Below are positions 26,997 to 35,784 of a stretch of DNA of 64,000 bases, piece by piece (the first letter of the stretch is position 1; each line of letters starts with the position of its first letter). This DNA is from an uncultured Bacteroides sp. (GTDB lineage Bacteria > Bacteroidota > Bacteroidia > Bacteroidales > Bacteroidaceae): the NCBI GenBank assembly GCA_900552645.1, contig USAN01000001.1:496001-560000 (forward strand), given 5' to 3'. The translations under genes were made by a program, and so were the position numbers. The notes beneath the pieces were generated by a model, which made no database searches, was not told where the DNA came from, and saw only the letters and a list, made by a program, of their open reading frames with translations.

Positions 26997-29453
26997 TTAT
27001 TGTTGAAGACTACTAAGGCGCATATCTAAGTCATTCTCATCCATACATAAAACATCTCTTGCCTTACTACCCTGAGTAGGTCCTACTATTCCTGCTTTTT
27101 CAAGTTGGTCCATTATTCTTCCGGCACGATTGTATCCGATAGAGAACTTCCTTTGAATAAGTGAAGTAGATCCTTGCTGATGAATTACTACCAAGCGGGC
27201 AGCATCTTCAAACATTGGGTCAAGTTTGTTCATATCTACGTCACCTACAGTACTTTCACTCTCTTCACCTACATATTCAGGCAATATGAATGCGGTAGGA
27301 TAACCTTGCTGTTTGCTTATATAGTTGGCTATATGTTCTACTTCAGGAGTGTCGACAAATGCACACTGTACACGTACCGGATCATTTCCCTGTAGGTAAA
27401 GCATGTCGCCTTTACCTACAAGCTGCTGTGCACCAGAGCGGTCAAGAATGGTTCGTGAGTCCATCATGGCAGCCACTCGGAAAGCTATACGAGCCGGGAA
27501 ATTGGCTTTGATTGTACCGGTAATAATGTTTGTTGTAGGGCGCTGAGTAGCAATAATAGCATGTATACCAATTGCACGCGCTAGCTGAGCAATACGACAT
27601 ATAGGAAGTTCTACCTCTTTACCTGCAGTCATGATCAAATCTCCAAACTCGTCAATGATTACGACTATGTAAGGCATGAATCTGTGTCCTTTTTCAGGGT
27701 TAAGCTGACGGCTTATAAATTTAGCGTTGTATTCTTTAATATTACGACAACCTGCTTTACGAAGAAGGTCATATCTTGAATCCATCTCTACACAGAGAGA
27801 ATTAAGAGTCTGCACAACCTTGGTTACATCTGTGATAATTGCATCTTCACCATCAGGTAGTTTTGCAAGGAAATGTCTTTCAATAGGAGCATATACCGAG
27901 AATTCTACCTTTTTAGGGTCTATAATAACAAACTTTAGTTCGGCAGGATGTTTCTTGTACAACAAAGATGTTACAATAGCATTAAGTCCTACAGATTTAC
28001 CTTGTCCAGTAGCCCCGGCTACAAGCATATGGGGTGCTTTTGCAAGATCTACCATGAAAACCTCGTTGGTAATGGTCTTACCAAGTGCTATAGGAAGATC
28101 GTAAGTGGTTTCTTGGAATTTCTTACTGTTCAATATTGACTGCATAGGAACAATCTTCGGATTTGCATTAGGAACTTCTATACCAATTGTTCCTTTTCCT
28201 GGAATTGGTGCAATAATACGTATACCAAGTGCCGAAAGACTAAGTGCTATATCATCTTCCAAATTTCTGATTTTAGATATTCGCACTCCTTCGGCAGGAG
28301 TTATCTCATAAAGAGTAATGGTTGGTCCTACGCTAGCTTTTATAGAACTTATTTCTATGCCGAAACTTCTAAGGACCTTTATAATTCTGTCCTTGTTTGC
28401 ATTCTGCTCTTCCATATCTATATTAGGACCATTGTCTTCGTAATGATTCAAAAGATCTAGAGTAGGGAATTTATAGTTCTCAAGATCAAGTCGTGGATTA
28501 TAAGGAGTCATAGCCGGACCTTTGTATTCAGCATCTTCTTCAGTAGAATCATCCTGAATTGTAAAGTCGGGCTCTTCCTCTTCGGTTTCCTCGATATCTT
28601 CTATCTTCTTTGACGTAGTAGGTACAATTACTTCCGGAGTATGTACTGGCATATCAAAAGGTATATTCTCTTTTGTTTGCGTTTCTTCAATTTCTTCTTC
28701 GCGACTCTTTATCTTTTCTATGTCGAAATCTACTATGTTAGGCTTCGACTCTTCAGGTTGTAATATAGGCTTTGTAACAACTTCTTCGTTGATAGTAGTA
28801 CCCTCATTTTCAGTTTTTCTCTTTTTATTGAAGCTTGGATGAAGAATCTTTCTTATGAAATTTATAGTTTCTCTTGTAATGTATATGAAGAAAAGTATAG
28901 CAGTAATAAGAAGTATAAGCAATAATCCAGGCATTCCTACCTGAGATAATATCCAATTACTTACATTATATCCGTGTAAGCCGCCTGGATAGACAAAACT
29001 ATCGTTGAATACCCCTTCAAATATTGATCCCAATGCAATGGAAAACCATACAAGTAGAATAGAACATGAAAGGAACCATTTCCATACTCTTACTTTATAA
29101 GCTTTCATCAGCTTCATTCCTACAACAGCAAGAAATAGTACAATGAAATAAGCTGCAACTCCGAAACATTCATTAATTAAATATTCAGATATCTGTGCGC
29201 CACGTGCACCTGCATAATTTTTTATATTATTAGATGTCTGTAACAATTCATTCTGTTCCTGATGATAAAGTATGCTTTGGTCGGCAGCTCCTGTAAAGAA
29301 GAATGAAGTAAACGCCAAAAGCATATATACAGATAAAATGACGCATATCAAACCAATAACGAAATGTGTTGTTTCATTTTTCAGTATTGTTGAAAGATTT
29401 TTAGAAGAAATATTTTTAAGTTCAGGTTCTTTTTCTGCTTTTTTCTTTGCCAT
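26997..29453 (-). CDS. ftsK: DNA translocase FtsK
   Basis: 818 aa. Four TM helices in the first 200 residues, an acidic linker (about 215-330), then the motor: Walker A GATGQGKS near residue 478 and Walker B VVIIDEFGDLIM. The C-terminal winged-helix gamma domain (STSLIQRKFSIGYNRAGRIM) reads oriented polar sequences. It pumps chromosome termini through the septum. First gene of the run down to 20277, with a -7 box upstream. Confidence 0.97.
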   Translation of the reverse strand: MAKKKAEKEPELKNISSKNLSTILKNETTHFVIGLICVILSVYMLLAFTSFFFTGAADQSILYHQEQNELLQTSNNIKNYAGARGAQISEYLINECFGVAAYFIVLFLAVVGMKLMKAYKVRVWKWFLSCSILLVWFSIALGSIFEGVFNDSFVYPGGLHGYNVSNWILSQVGMPGLLLILLITAILFFIYITRETINFIRKILHPSFNKKRKTENEGTTINEEVVTKPILQPEESKPNIVDFDIEKIKSREEEIEETQTKENIPFDMPVHTPEVIVPTTSKKIEDIEETEEEEPDFTIQDDSTEEDAEYKGPAMTPYNPRLDLENYKFPTLDLLNHYEDNGPNIDMEEQNANKDRIIKVLRSFGIEISSIKASVGPTITLYEITPAEGVRISKIRNLEDDIALSLSALGIRIIAPIPGKGTIGIEVPNANPKIVPMQSILNSKKFQETTYDLPIALGKTITNEVFMVDLAKAPHMLVAGATGQGKSVGLNAIVTSLLYKKHPAELKFVIIDPKKVEFSVYAPIERHFLAKLPDGEDAIITDVTKVVQTLNSLCVEMDSRYDLLRKAGCRNIKEYNAKFISRQLNPEKGHRFMPYIVVIIDEFGDLIMTAGKEVELPICRIAQLARAIGIHAIIATQRPTTNIITGTIKANFPARIAFRVAAMMDSRTILDRSGAQQLVGKGDMLYLQGNDPVRVQCAFVDTPEVEHIANYISKQQGYPTAFILPEYVGEESESTVGDVDMNKLDPMFEDAARLVVIHQQGSTSLIQRKFSIGYNRAGRIMDQLEKAGIVGPTQGSKARDVLCMDENDLDMRLSSLQQ

Positions 29454-29492
29454 ATAAATTTATAACTTTTATTATTTTGCATTATTATTTCG

Positions 29493-29500
29493 CAAATGTA
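29493..29500 (-). promoter_or_regulatory. -7 box for ftsK
   Basis: TACATTTG (minus) matches TAnnTTTG, 39 bases before the ATG. It is divergent from the 29545 box. Confidence 0.5.
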
Positions 29501-29544
29501 CATGAAATTCATTAATAATAAGAGTAAAAAAAATCTTTTTTTCT

Positions 29545-29552
29545 TACCTTTG
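29545..29552 (+). promoter_or_regulatory. -7 box for the DUF5063-exonuclease-methyltransferase run
   Basis: TACCTTTG matches TAnnTTTG, 26 bases before the ATG at 29579. Confidence 0.55.
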
Positions 29553-29578
29553 CCAATCAATTTTTTAAATATTTTAAA

Positions 29579-30139
29579 ATGGAAAGTCAAGTGATATTTG
29601 ACAAAAATGCAGTAGAGTTTGTGACTGTTGCTGCAGAGTATTGCGGCTTCATTGAAAGAAGTCGTGAAATGAACCAGAAAGATTTTGTTGATAAAGCTCT
29701 AAAGCTACTTCCGTTGCTTTATCTTAAAGCTTCCCTTATACCTTCATTAGAAAGATTTGATGAATTTAATCCCGAAACATTTGTTACTGAGCAAGACTAT
29801 GAATATGTAAGAATGTCGATTGCAAATATACTTGGTGCAAAGGATGATTATCTTGAAGTGTTCCTTCCTGACATGAAATATAGCGATACTCCTATAAAAA
29901 AGTCCATATCAGAAGACTTAGCCGATATATATCAAGATATAAAAGACTTTATTAGTGTTTTTCAATTGGGGTTGAACGAAACCATGAATGATGCGTTGTT
30001 TATTTGTAAGGAACACTTTGCAGAATTCTGGGGACAGCGTCTGGTAAATACTATGCGAGCTCTTCATGATATAAAATATAACAATCTTGAAGATGACGAT
30101 GAGTTTGGTAACACTGAAGATGCAAACGATTTATTATGA
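29579..30139 (+). CDS. DUF5063 family protein
   Basis: 186 aa, predicted all-helical and acidic, no signal peptide. VEFVTVAAEYCGFIERS, LKLLPLLYLKASLIP and FWGQRLVNTMRALHDI are the conserved segments I associate with DUF5063. Function unknown. Its stop overlaps the start of the exonuclease gene (ATGA), so they are translationally coupled. Confidence 0.75.
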   Translation: MESQVIFDKNAVEFVTVAAEYCGFIERSREMNQKDFVDKALKLLPLLYLKASLIPSLERFDEFNPETFVTEQDYEYVRMSIANILGAKDDYLEVFLPDMKYSDTPIKKSISEDLADIYQDIKDFISVFQLGLNETMNDALFICKEHFAEFWGQRLVNTMRALHDIKYNNLEDDDEFGNTEDANDLL

Positions 30140-30759
30140 TACAACTACGAAACAAGATAGGAAAAGAGGAAATCTCTAAGATGGAAAAAGCTTTTTTCCC
30201 AGGACGGATAATTGTAATTTATACAAAAGAAGCAGCCGATAAGGCGGTGGAGTATTTAAATACTCATAAGGTAGTAGGTATAGATACAGAAACTCGTCCT
30301 TCATTTAAAAAGGGTAAAATGTATAAGGTTTCATTGTTACAGATATCTACTCTGGATACTTGTTTCCTTTTTAGGTTGAATATTATAGGAATGCCCGAAT
30401 CGCTTGAAGAATTTCTTATGAGTGATATTCTTAAAATAGGTCTTTCACTGCGTGATGATTTTAATTCTTTGAAAAGGAGTGAATCGTTAAAGGCAAGACG
30501 CGGAAAATGGATAGATCTTCAAGATTATGTTGTACCCTTCGGAATAGAAGACAAGAGTCTGCAAAAAATTTTTGCAAACTTATTTAATCAAAAGATCTCG
30601 AAGAGTCAACGATTGTCTAATTGGGAAGCAGAGACCCTTAGCCCCGGACAGCAATTATATGCTGCTACCGACGCTTGGGCTTGTGTAAAGATTTACAGTT
30701 ACCTTTCCGATATAGATGATAGTAAGGATTATGAATTAATAAAAAACGATATAATTTGA
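30136..30759 (+). CDS. RNase D-like 3'-5' exonuclease (DEDDy)
   Basis: 207 aa. Exo I with the DxE pair in VVGIDTETRPSFKKGK, Exo II Asp in GLSLRDDFNSL and Exo III Y-x3-D in YAATDAWACVKIY. A single exonuclease domain without HRDC. It trims RNA or DNA 3' ends. The start is the ATG overlapping DUF5063; an ATG at 30181 (MEKAFFPG) is an alternative. Confidence 0.88.
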   Translation: MIQLRNKIGKEEISKMEKAFFPGRIIVIYTKEAADKAVEYLNTHKVVGIDTETRPSFKKGKMYKVSLLQISTLDTCFLFRLNIIGMPESLEEFLMSDILKIGLSLRDDFNSLKRSESLKARRGKWIDLQDYVVPFGIEDKSLQKIFANLFNQKISKSQRLSNWEAETLSPGQQLYAATDAWACVKIYSYLSDIDDSKDYELIKNDII

Positions 30760-30763
30760 AATA

Positions 30764-31948
30764 ATGGCTTATAGAAAAGTATTTCTTAAACCCGGTAAGG
30801 AAGAGTCTTTAAAAAGATTTCATCCATGGATTTTCTCTGGAGCTATACAGCGAATAGAGGGTGAACCCGAAGAGGGTGAAATAGTGGACGTATATACTTC
30901 AAAAAAAGAGTTCATAGCATGCGGACATTTCCAGATAGGAAGTATAGCAGTGAGAACTCTTTCTTTCCAACAGCGCGATATTGATCATGATTTCTGGAAG
31001 TATAGACTTGAAGTAGCATACGATTTACGTAAAGCTCTTGGATTGGCTGAAAACCCTACAAACAATACTTATCGCCTTGTACATGGTGAAGGTGATAATC
31101 TTCCTGGACTTATAATAGATGTTTATGACAAGACTGCCGTTATGCAAGCTCATTCTGTTGGTATGCATGTAAATAGAATGGATATTGCTGAGGCTTTAAG
31201 TGAAGTTATGAATGGAATAGTAGAAAATATATATTATAAATCTGAAACTACATTGCCTTTTAAAGCAGATCTTGGTCAGGAAAATGGATTTATAAAGGGA
31301 GGTAGTGCCGATAATATAGCTATGGAATATGGATTGAAGTTTCATGTAGACTGGCTTAAAGGACAGAAAACCGGATTCTTTGTAGATCAACGCGAAAATC
31401 GTCATTTATTAGAGCATTTTGCAAAAGGACGCAATGTGTTGAATATGTTTTGCTACACAGGAGGATTCTCATTTTATGCAATGAGAGGTGGAGCAAATAT
31501 TGTTCATTCGGTCGACAGTTCGGCCAAAGCTATAGAACTGACAAATAGAAATGTAGAACTTAATTTTCCAGGTGATGAACGCCATAAAGCTTATGCAGAG
31601 GATGCTTTCAAGTATCTTGACCGTATGGGCGATCAATATGATCTTATAATTCTTGATCCTCCTGCATTCGCAAAACATAAGGATGCTCTGAGGAATGCAT
31701 TAAGAGGATATTCAAAACTAAATGCAAAGGCATTCGAAAAAATAAAACCCGGAGGTATATTGTTTACTTTCTCATGTTCTCAGGTAGTAAGCAAGGATAA
31801 CTTCCGAAATGCGGTATTTACAGCAGCAGCCCAATCTGGGAGAAGTGTGAAAATTCTTCATCAACTTACTCAACCAGGAGATCATCCTGTAAATATATAT
31901 CACCCTGAGGGCGAATATCTAAAAGGTTTGGTTTTGTATGTAGAATAG
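30764..31948 (+). CDS. Class I SAM-dependent rRNA methyltransferase (RlmI-like); element target gene
   Basis: 394 aa. An N-terminal PUA-like domain (HPWIFSGAI, about residues 18-90), an EEHEE-like middle, and a Rossmann methyltransferase with NMFCYTGGFSFYAMRGGA (SAM site), DLIILDPPAFAK and FTFSCSQVVSK (the Cys typical of m5C/RlmI-type enzymes). The last 15 codons lie inside the 48-bp attachment repeat. The stop here is TAG; on the far side of the element the same sequence continues as TAA. The protein is therefore unchanged by the insertion; only the stop codon and downstream DNA are supplied by the element. Confidence 0.9.
   Translation: MAYRKVFLKPGKEESLKRFHPWIFSGAIQRIEGEPEEGEIVDVYTSKKEFIACGHFQIGSIAVRTLSFQQRDIDHDFWKYRLEVAYDLRKALGLAENPTNNTYRLVHGEGDNLPGLIIDVYDKTAVMQAHSVGMHVNRMDIAEALSEVMNGIVENIYYKSETTLPFKADLGQENGFIKGGSADNIAMEYGLKFHVDWLKGQKTGFFVDQRENRHLLEHFAKGRNVLNMFCYTGGFSFYAMRGGANIVHSVDSSAKAIELTNRNVELNFPGDERHKAYAEDAFKYLDRMGDQYDLIILDPPAFAKHKDALRNALRGYSKLNAKAFEKIKPGGILFTFSCSQVVSKDNFRNAVFTAAAQSGRSVKILHQLTQPGDHPVNIYHPEGEYLKGLVLYVE
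31900..31947 (+). repeat. Left attachment repeat (48-bp core)
   Basis: Identical over 48 bp to 44141-44188. It encodes the last 15 residues (HPEGEYLKGLVLYVE) of the methyltransferase. Base 31948 (G, making TAG) differs from the right copy (A, making TAA), which sets the edge of identity. Confidence 0.93.
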
Positions 31949-31956
31949 TGATAATC

Positions 31957-31988
31957 AAGCATTTACGAGTTTTTGTAGATGCTTTTTT
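31957..31988 (+). terminator. Element-borne terminator for the target gene
   Basis: AAGCATTTAC / GTAGATGCTT (10 pairs including one G-U) followed by TTTT. It starts 9 bases after the new stop codon, just inside the element, so it replaces the displaced host terminator. Confidence 0.75.
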
Positions 31989-31994
31989 ATTGGT

Positions 31995-32046
31995 ATGGTT
32001 CAAGAATGGTTCAATATTTTTTGGGAATTTTCAAATATGGTTCAAG
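31995..32046 (+). promoter_or_regulatory. Left integrase arm-type sites
   Basis: ATGGTTCAA at 31995, 32006 and 32037 (first two spaced 11 bp), with a degraded copy CGGTTCA near 32053. The same motif recurs inside the right end, so these are likely arm sites of the element integrase. The rest of 31949-32240 holds no gene I accept; GCCCTCATGCCCTCA repeats near 32108-32122 may end the head-gene transcript. Confidence 0.6.
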
Positions 32047-32240
32047 TTTTGGCGGTTCATGCTCCTGCTTCAATACACATATAAAAAGGGCGTGAAGGTC
32101 TATTTTGCCCTCATGCCCTCATTTTGCCCTTCCCTTCGGTGTAGCGTTTTTTTTCTTTTTCCGCTGCTAACATCAAATATAAGGTGTGCAGAATGCCACT
32201 TTTAGCGATTTACATCCCTTTGGCTTACTAACCATAAGGT

Positions 32241-32450
32241 TTACCCGTTGCGTTCCTTATATCGGTAATGGTAATCTACGCCGAATAAACTTCCGCTGAA
32301 GGTTAACACTTCACCCACGGCGATTAATATACTGTTGTGGATCTGACCCACTGGTGGTATAATTATTCCTGCGGTTAGCATAGCTACGCCCACAATGCAC
32401 ATACCTACTGCGGTATATAATTGTATATCTTGCTTTGTTTCTTTGGTCAT
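32241..32450 (-). CDS. Small two-TM protein (holin-like?)
   Basis: 69 aa. Two hydrophobic helices (about 14-33 and 38-57), a charged C-terminus HYRYKERNG and a short N-terminal cytosolic segment. It is the last gene of the head run, one base after the portal gene. The size and topology fit a class II holin, but no lysin is present and satellites usually rely on helper lysis, so the function is open. Confidence 0.55.
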   Translation of the reverse strand: MTKETKQDIQLYTAVGMCIVGVAMLTAGIIIPPVGQIHNSILIAVGEVLTFSGSLFGVDYHYRYKERNG

Positions 32451-32451
32451 A

Positions 32452-33504
32452 TTACAATGTATTTTCGGAAGTTGGTAGATAAAGTTGTTTAAACTTCATA
32501 GGCTCGGGTAATACCCTGTTCATTGCCCTTTCTATAAATCGGCGCATCGGGTTAACCACAGTTAACTGGAATATCTCAAATGCTTCCTGATACTCGTTCT
32601 TTGAGAATCCCGTATTTTCAGGGATTATTCCAAACAGGGTCGGGGAAGTCACACGGTGGGCGACAAAGATTTCACGTTGTACACTTTTTGCCAAAGCGTT
32701 GTATCGGCAATCAAAATCATTCCCGTTTAGGTTTGTTACGGTTGCGGCTTGGTCGGCTGAATCATTATAAACGGTTATGAATTTATTGGCGTTGTTGCTA
32801 CCCGTATATTTCTTTTTTAGTCCGTTTTCGATTTCTTCTTTTTCCTCGTCCGAAGGCTGCCCATTGTTAAAATTTATTATTGCGCCGACACTAAAACCGT
32901 TACGGATGCTGTTAAGGTGGAAGTTCTGAATTTCCTGTTCTGTCAGTATTGAGTTGGAAGCCGCCGTATATTCGGGAATCGGATAAATCGAACGGGTAGT
33001 TCTGTTACTAACATAATATATTTGGCTTGTCTTATTGCGTGCGGTCGGGTTGTATGCTTCGTACTCAATAGGTTCTTCCCCTTCACGTATATAATAGAAC
33101 TTGCTGTACTTGTCATTGGTGCGAATGTTTGCGAAGTCTATATAATAGATTTCGCTTATCTTGCCTGCACGATTGTAAATAATTTGCAGACTAAATCCGC
33201 CATATACAACAAAGTCAAGTATTACCCGTTCCATAATATCCTCTATTGTGTCGGCTTCATTGTTAAGCTGTGCACCTTCGGGAAAGTCTATGCCGCCGCC
33301 TAAACAATAGTTTACTTTACCATCTATAATTGATTGGTGTGTGGGGCAATTACAATACATATCCCATAAGAACTGCGGATATTTATCATCTGCGCCATAG
33401 CTGTAATAATCTTTGCCCCATAGCTTTTTATTGGCGAATGATGGTGTGGTCACGTTTGGAATTGAAAAGCCGCCTAACATTACTTTATGCTTATTTTTTT
33501 CCAT
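32452..33504 (-). CDS. Phage portal protein
   Basis: 350 aa, short for a portal. YGADDKYPQFLWDMYCNCPT followed by HQSIIDGKVNYCLGGG is the familiar N-terminal signature of portals in Bacteroidales phages. Also VVYGGFSLQIIYNRAGKI and the C-terminal helix (QEAFEIFQLTVVNPMRRFIE). It forms the dodecameric ring through which DNA enters the head and to which a tail is joined. Placed after the capsid gene rather than next to the large terminase, and separated from capsid by a hairpin. Confidence 0.85.
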   Translation of the reverse strand: MEKNKHKVMLGGFSIPNVTTPSFANKKLWGKDYYSYGADDKYPQFLWDMYCNCPTHQSIIDGKVNYCLGGGIDFPEGAQLNNEADTIEDIMERVILDFVVYGGFSLQIIYNRAGKISEIYYIDFANIRTNDKYSKFYYIREGEEPIEYEAYNPTARNKTSQIYYVSNRTTRSIYPIPEYTAASNSILTEQEIQNFHLNSIRNGFSVGAIINFNNGQPSDEEKEEIENGLKKKYTGSNNANKFITVYNDSADQAATVTNLNGNDFDCRYNALAKSVQREIFVAHRVTSPTLFGIIPENTGFSKNEYQEAFEIFQLTVVNPMRRFIERAMNRVLPEPMKFKQLYLPTSENTL

Positions 33505-33520
33505 AGTTTTTTTTTAATAA

Positions 33521-33550
33521 AAAAGGGGAAGGCAAACGCCCGCCCCTTTT
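33521..33550 (-). terminator. Hairpin between capsid and portal genes
   Basis: On the minus strand AAAAGGGGCGGGC, loop, GCCTTCCCCTTTT and then more T. One mismatch and one wobble in the stem. It lies in the 71-base gap between capsid stop and portal start, so it may lower portal expression relative to the far more abundant capsid protein. Confidence 0.65.
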
Positions 33551-33575
33551 TTGGATAAATTAAATTAATAAATTA

Positions 33576-34511
33576 TTAGCCTGCTGCTGCTACTGCTTTC
33601 TTCGACACAATTACTTGGTCTGGGAATGCTACCTGTACACCTGTCGCAAATTGTACTGCAAGTCTAAATTCTTGGTTATCCTGTGAGTACCAAAAATCAA
33701 ACTTTTCTTCATCTCCTGCCATATCCACGCCATAATAAAAATTCTTTGGGTCGCCTGCTACAATTGCGCCTGTGCCGTTAAGTCCGCTAACTGCGATAAT
33801 CTTCACGTTTGAACCTGGATAATTGATTTCTCCGTTGTCAACGCCATCACCTGCATAGTGATACCAATTCAAAGTCTGTAAAGCCATAACGAATTTGCGA
33901 TAAGTATCATAGCCAACAAAGATTACTGCCTTATCTATAATCTCATCGGGAATTGCCATCAATACCGCATCAATAGCCGCCTTCACGTTGCTTGTTGATA
34001 AGTCTGCCGCATAAGTCAATTTGTTTGCTGTTGGAACTCCGCCTGTTGTTGCGTATAGAATTTTCAATAAGCCGTCATTTAGCTTCAATAGCGTGTCTGT
34101 GCTTGTTGTATCGCCCTGCCATACAAGTTTTTCAACCTTATTGTCAACGTCCTCGAGTACACCGTTAATGAAGTCGGTTTCAAATGGAAGTTTAGCTTGT
34201 CCTGCTGCCACTCTTACTTCGTGTTGCATACATGAGTTAAGCAATGTTTTGTCGCAAAAACTTTGGTTAACCTTCAATAATTTAGCTGTGATAATACGTT
34301 GGCTTAATGTGCTTGAACCTGCTTCGTTCCATCCACACGCCGAACCATCTTGTAATGTTACTGCGGTGCTTAATAGGTTTATAGCCGCTTTTAGTTTGCA
34401 GCCCGTTTGTAGGCTGAAAAGTTTAGCCGATTTACTGCCTAAAATTGCCTTCCTTAATAAGGCTGCGTTTTGCTCCTGCACGTATGCAGGTAAAGAATTA
34501 GTTATTGCCAT
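33576..34511 (-). CDS. Major capsid protein (HK97 fold likely)
   Basis: 311 aa. MAITNSLPAYVQEQNAALLR at the start, VEKLVWQGDT in the E-loop/P-domain region, and the C-terminal FDFWYSQDNQEFRLAVQFAT and GVQVAFPDQVIVS are what I recognise from capsid proteins of Bacteroidales prophages. No large N-terminal delta domain is obvious; a separate scaffold-like gene lies just upstream. A prohead protease is encoded in the same run. Confidence 0.88.
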   Translation of the reverse strand: MAITNSLPAYVQEQNAALLRKAILGSKSAKLFSLQTGCKLKAAINLLSTAVTLQDGSACGWNEAGSSTLSQRIITAKLLKVNQSFCDKTLLNSCMQHEVRVAAGQAKLPFETDFINGVLEDVDNKVEKLVWQGDTTSTDTLLKLNDGLLKILYATTGGVPTANKLTYAADLSTSNVKAAIDAVLMAIPDEIIDKAVIFVGYDTYRKFVMALQTLNWYHYAGDGVDNGEINYPGSNVKIIAVSGLNGTGAIVAGDPKNFYYGVDMAGDEEKFDFWYSQDNQEFRLAVQFATGVQVAFPDQVIVSKKAVAAAG

Positions 34512-34518
34512 TGTTTAG

Positions 34519-35040
34519 TTATTTTATATTAAAAATTTTATATGCTTTTTCAAATTTAGTTCCCATTACGTTGGGGGCTTCATCTGCCATTGCCACCTCT
34601 TTTTTGGGTGCAGGTGCAGGCTTGTCCTGTGGTGCGTCAAGTAGTTTTTTTATCTCCTCAATGCTTGCTTTTGTCGCCTCAACGGCTGCGGAAAGTGTTT
34701 TTATTTCGTCTTTTAACGCTTCAATATCGGCTTTAACAGCTTCAATATCGGGTGTTTCCGCTTCCATCTTTACGGGCTCTTTTTGGGGCTGTGGCTCTTC
34801 ATCCGTCAACTCTTCCACTATTTCTCCGTTGGCTACTTTGTAGCGTGCGCCCTTAATGGTGTATTCGCCATCTTCCAAAGGAATTAATTCGCCGTTATCG
34901 TCGTACTTGTTTATCGCCAATCCATTGTAGATTGTTTCGGAATCGTACACTATTTCTGTGCCGTCCTCGAGTTTATCACTGCTTAGGCTCATGAATGCCT
35001 TTGTAAGCGATTTTTTTAATTGTATAAAAGATTTTTTCAT
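34519..35040 (-). CDS. Scaffold-like head protein
   Basis: 173 aa. N-terminal globular part (KLEDGTEIVYDSETIYNGLA, EDGEYTIKGARYKVANGEIV), then Pro/Glu linker and a coiled coil of about 40 residues (EAVKADIEALKDEIKTLSAA), ending in a basic FEKAYKIFNIK tail. The position directly before the capsid gene, coiled coil and charged tail fit a head scaffold or capsid-assembly chaperone. Seven bases before the capsid start. Confidence 0.65.
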   Translation of the reverse strand: MKKSFIQLKKSLTKAFMSLSSDKLEDGTEIVYDSETIYNGLAINKYDDNGELIPLEDGEYTIKGARYKVANGEIVEELTDEEPQPQKEPVKMEAETPDIEAVKADIEALKDEIKTLSAAVEATKASIEEIKKLLDAPQDKPAPAPKKEVAMADEAPNVMGTKFEKAYKIFNIK

Positions 35041-35041
35041 G

Positions 35042-35410
35042 TTATCTGTATATAGATTTTAAATAAATTTTTGTTCCAAAATTTGGTACATTGAAACCAT
35101 CGGCGATTACTTCATTTAGGTTATTTGGGCTTAATGGTGTGTTATCCTCATTTAGTAAGCTGCCCCAATCTTTGCAAGCGGTCTTTATATCGAGTTTGTC
35201 GGTGGCTATTGTCTGCAATGAATCATCCGGAACAAACACAACATATTCACGTATTAGTGTGCCATCTGCTACATAGGGTTTTGCTTCTTCAAGTCGTGCC
35301 GCACCCTCGTAAATCATTGTATAGGCAATTTCGCCATAATCATCCTCTGCGGCTCTGAATAGGCGTATTTGGTCTATATATATATTGCTATTGTGCTTTA
35401 ATTTAGTCAT
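35042..35410 (-). CDS. Head-closure/stopper-like protein
   Basis: 122 aa. Beta-rich with a mixed centre (IREYVVFVPDDSLQTIATDK, NFGTKIYLKSIYR). No motif is decisive. Length and position between connector and scaffold genes suggest a stopper or tail-interface protein. Overlap-tight neighbours (1-2 base gaps). Confidence 0.45.
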   Translation of the reverse strand: MTKLKHNSNIYIDQIRLFRAAEDDYGEIAYTMIYEGAARLEEAKPYVADGTLIREYVVFVPDDSLQTIATDKLDIKTACKDWGSLLNEDNTPLSPNNLNEVIADGFNVPNFGTKIYLKSIYR

Positions 35411-35412
35411 AG

Positions 35413-35784
35413 TTATTTATAGTTTATCGGGCAGGTGTATGGTGCAGCTTCTTTCCACCTTCTGTATAGGCTATCTGCCATCTGTTTAAGTTGTCGCTTA
35501 TCGTCCTTATTGATTGAGTAGCCTCCATAACTTATTGAAAAGTCGCCTGCTTTCTCTACCGTTGCCGTGTTAGTCGGCGTTCTTAGAAAGGTGTATATAA
35601 CATCGGCAATCAAAAGTTCATCCACGCCCAAAGGTGCATATATCTTCCCCGTTACAGGGTTATTTGTGCCGATTTCTGCCATCATTACGCTATCGGGAAT
35701 ATTGCGTTTAGCCATTGCAGCCGCCACAATATCCTCATCTATTGGTGCGGAAAAGCTGTTTATTATATAGTCTTTAATCGTCAT
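35413..35784 (-). CDS. Head-tail connector (adaptor)-like protein
   Basis: 123 aa, mainly helical: MTIKDYIINSFSAPIDEDIV at the N-terminus and DKRQLKQMADSLYRRWKEAA near the end. That pattern is typical of gp6/gp15-type adaptors that bind the portal. It overlaps the protease gene end by 11 bases. Confidence 0.6.
   Translation of the reverse strand: MTIKDYIINSFSAPIDEDIVAAAMAKRNIPDSVMMAEIGTNNPVTGKIYAPLGVDELLIADVIYTFLRTPTNTATVEKAGDFSISYGGYSINKDDKRQLKQMADSLYRRWKEAAPYTCPINYK

Noticed and set aside
31900..31947. tRNA gene as the integration target
   Set aside because: The core lies in the reading frame of the methyltransferase and no tRNA-like fold is seen around it.
31948..32205. Plus-strand ORF of 85 codons just after the left att core
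   Set aside because: It starts on a non-ATG codon overlapping the methyltransferase stop, crosses the terminator and the arm sites, and its translation is hydrophobic low-complexity sequence with no recognisable domain.
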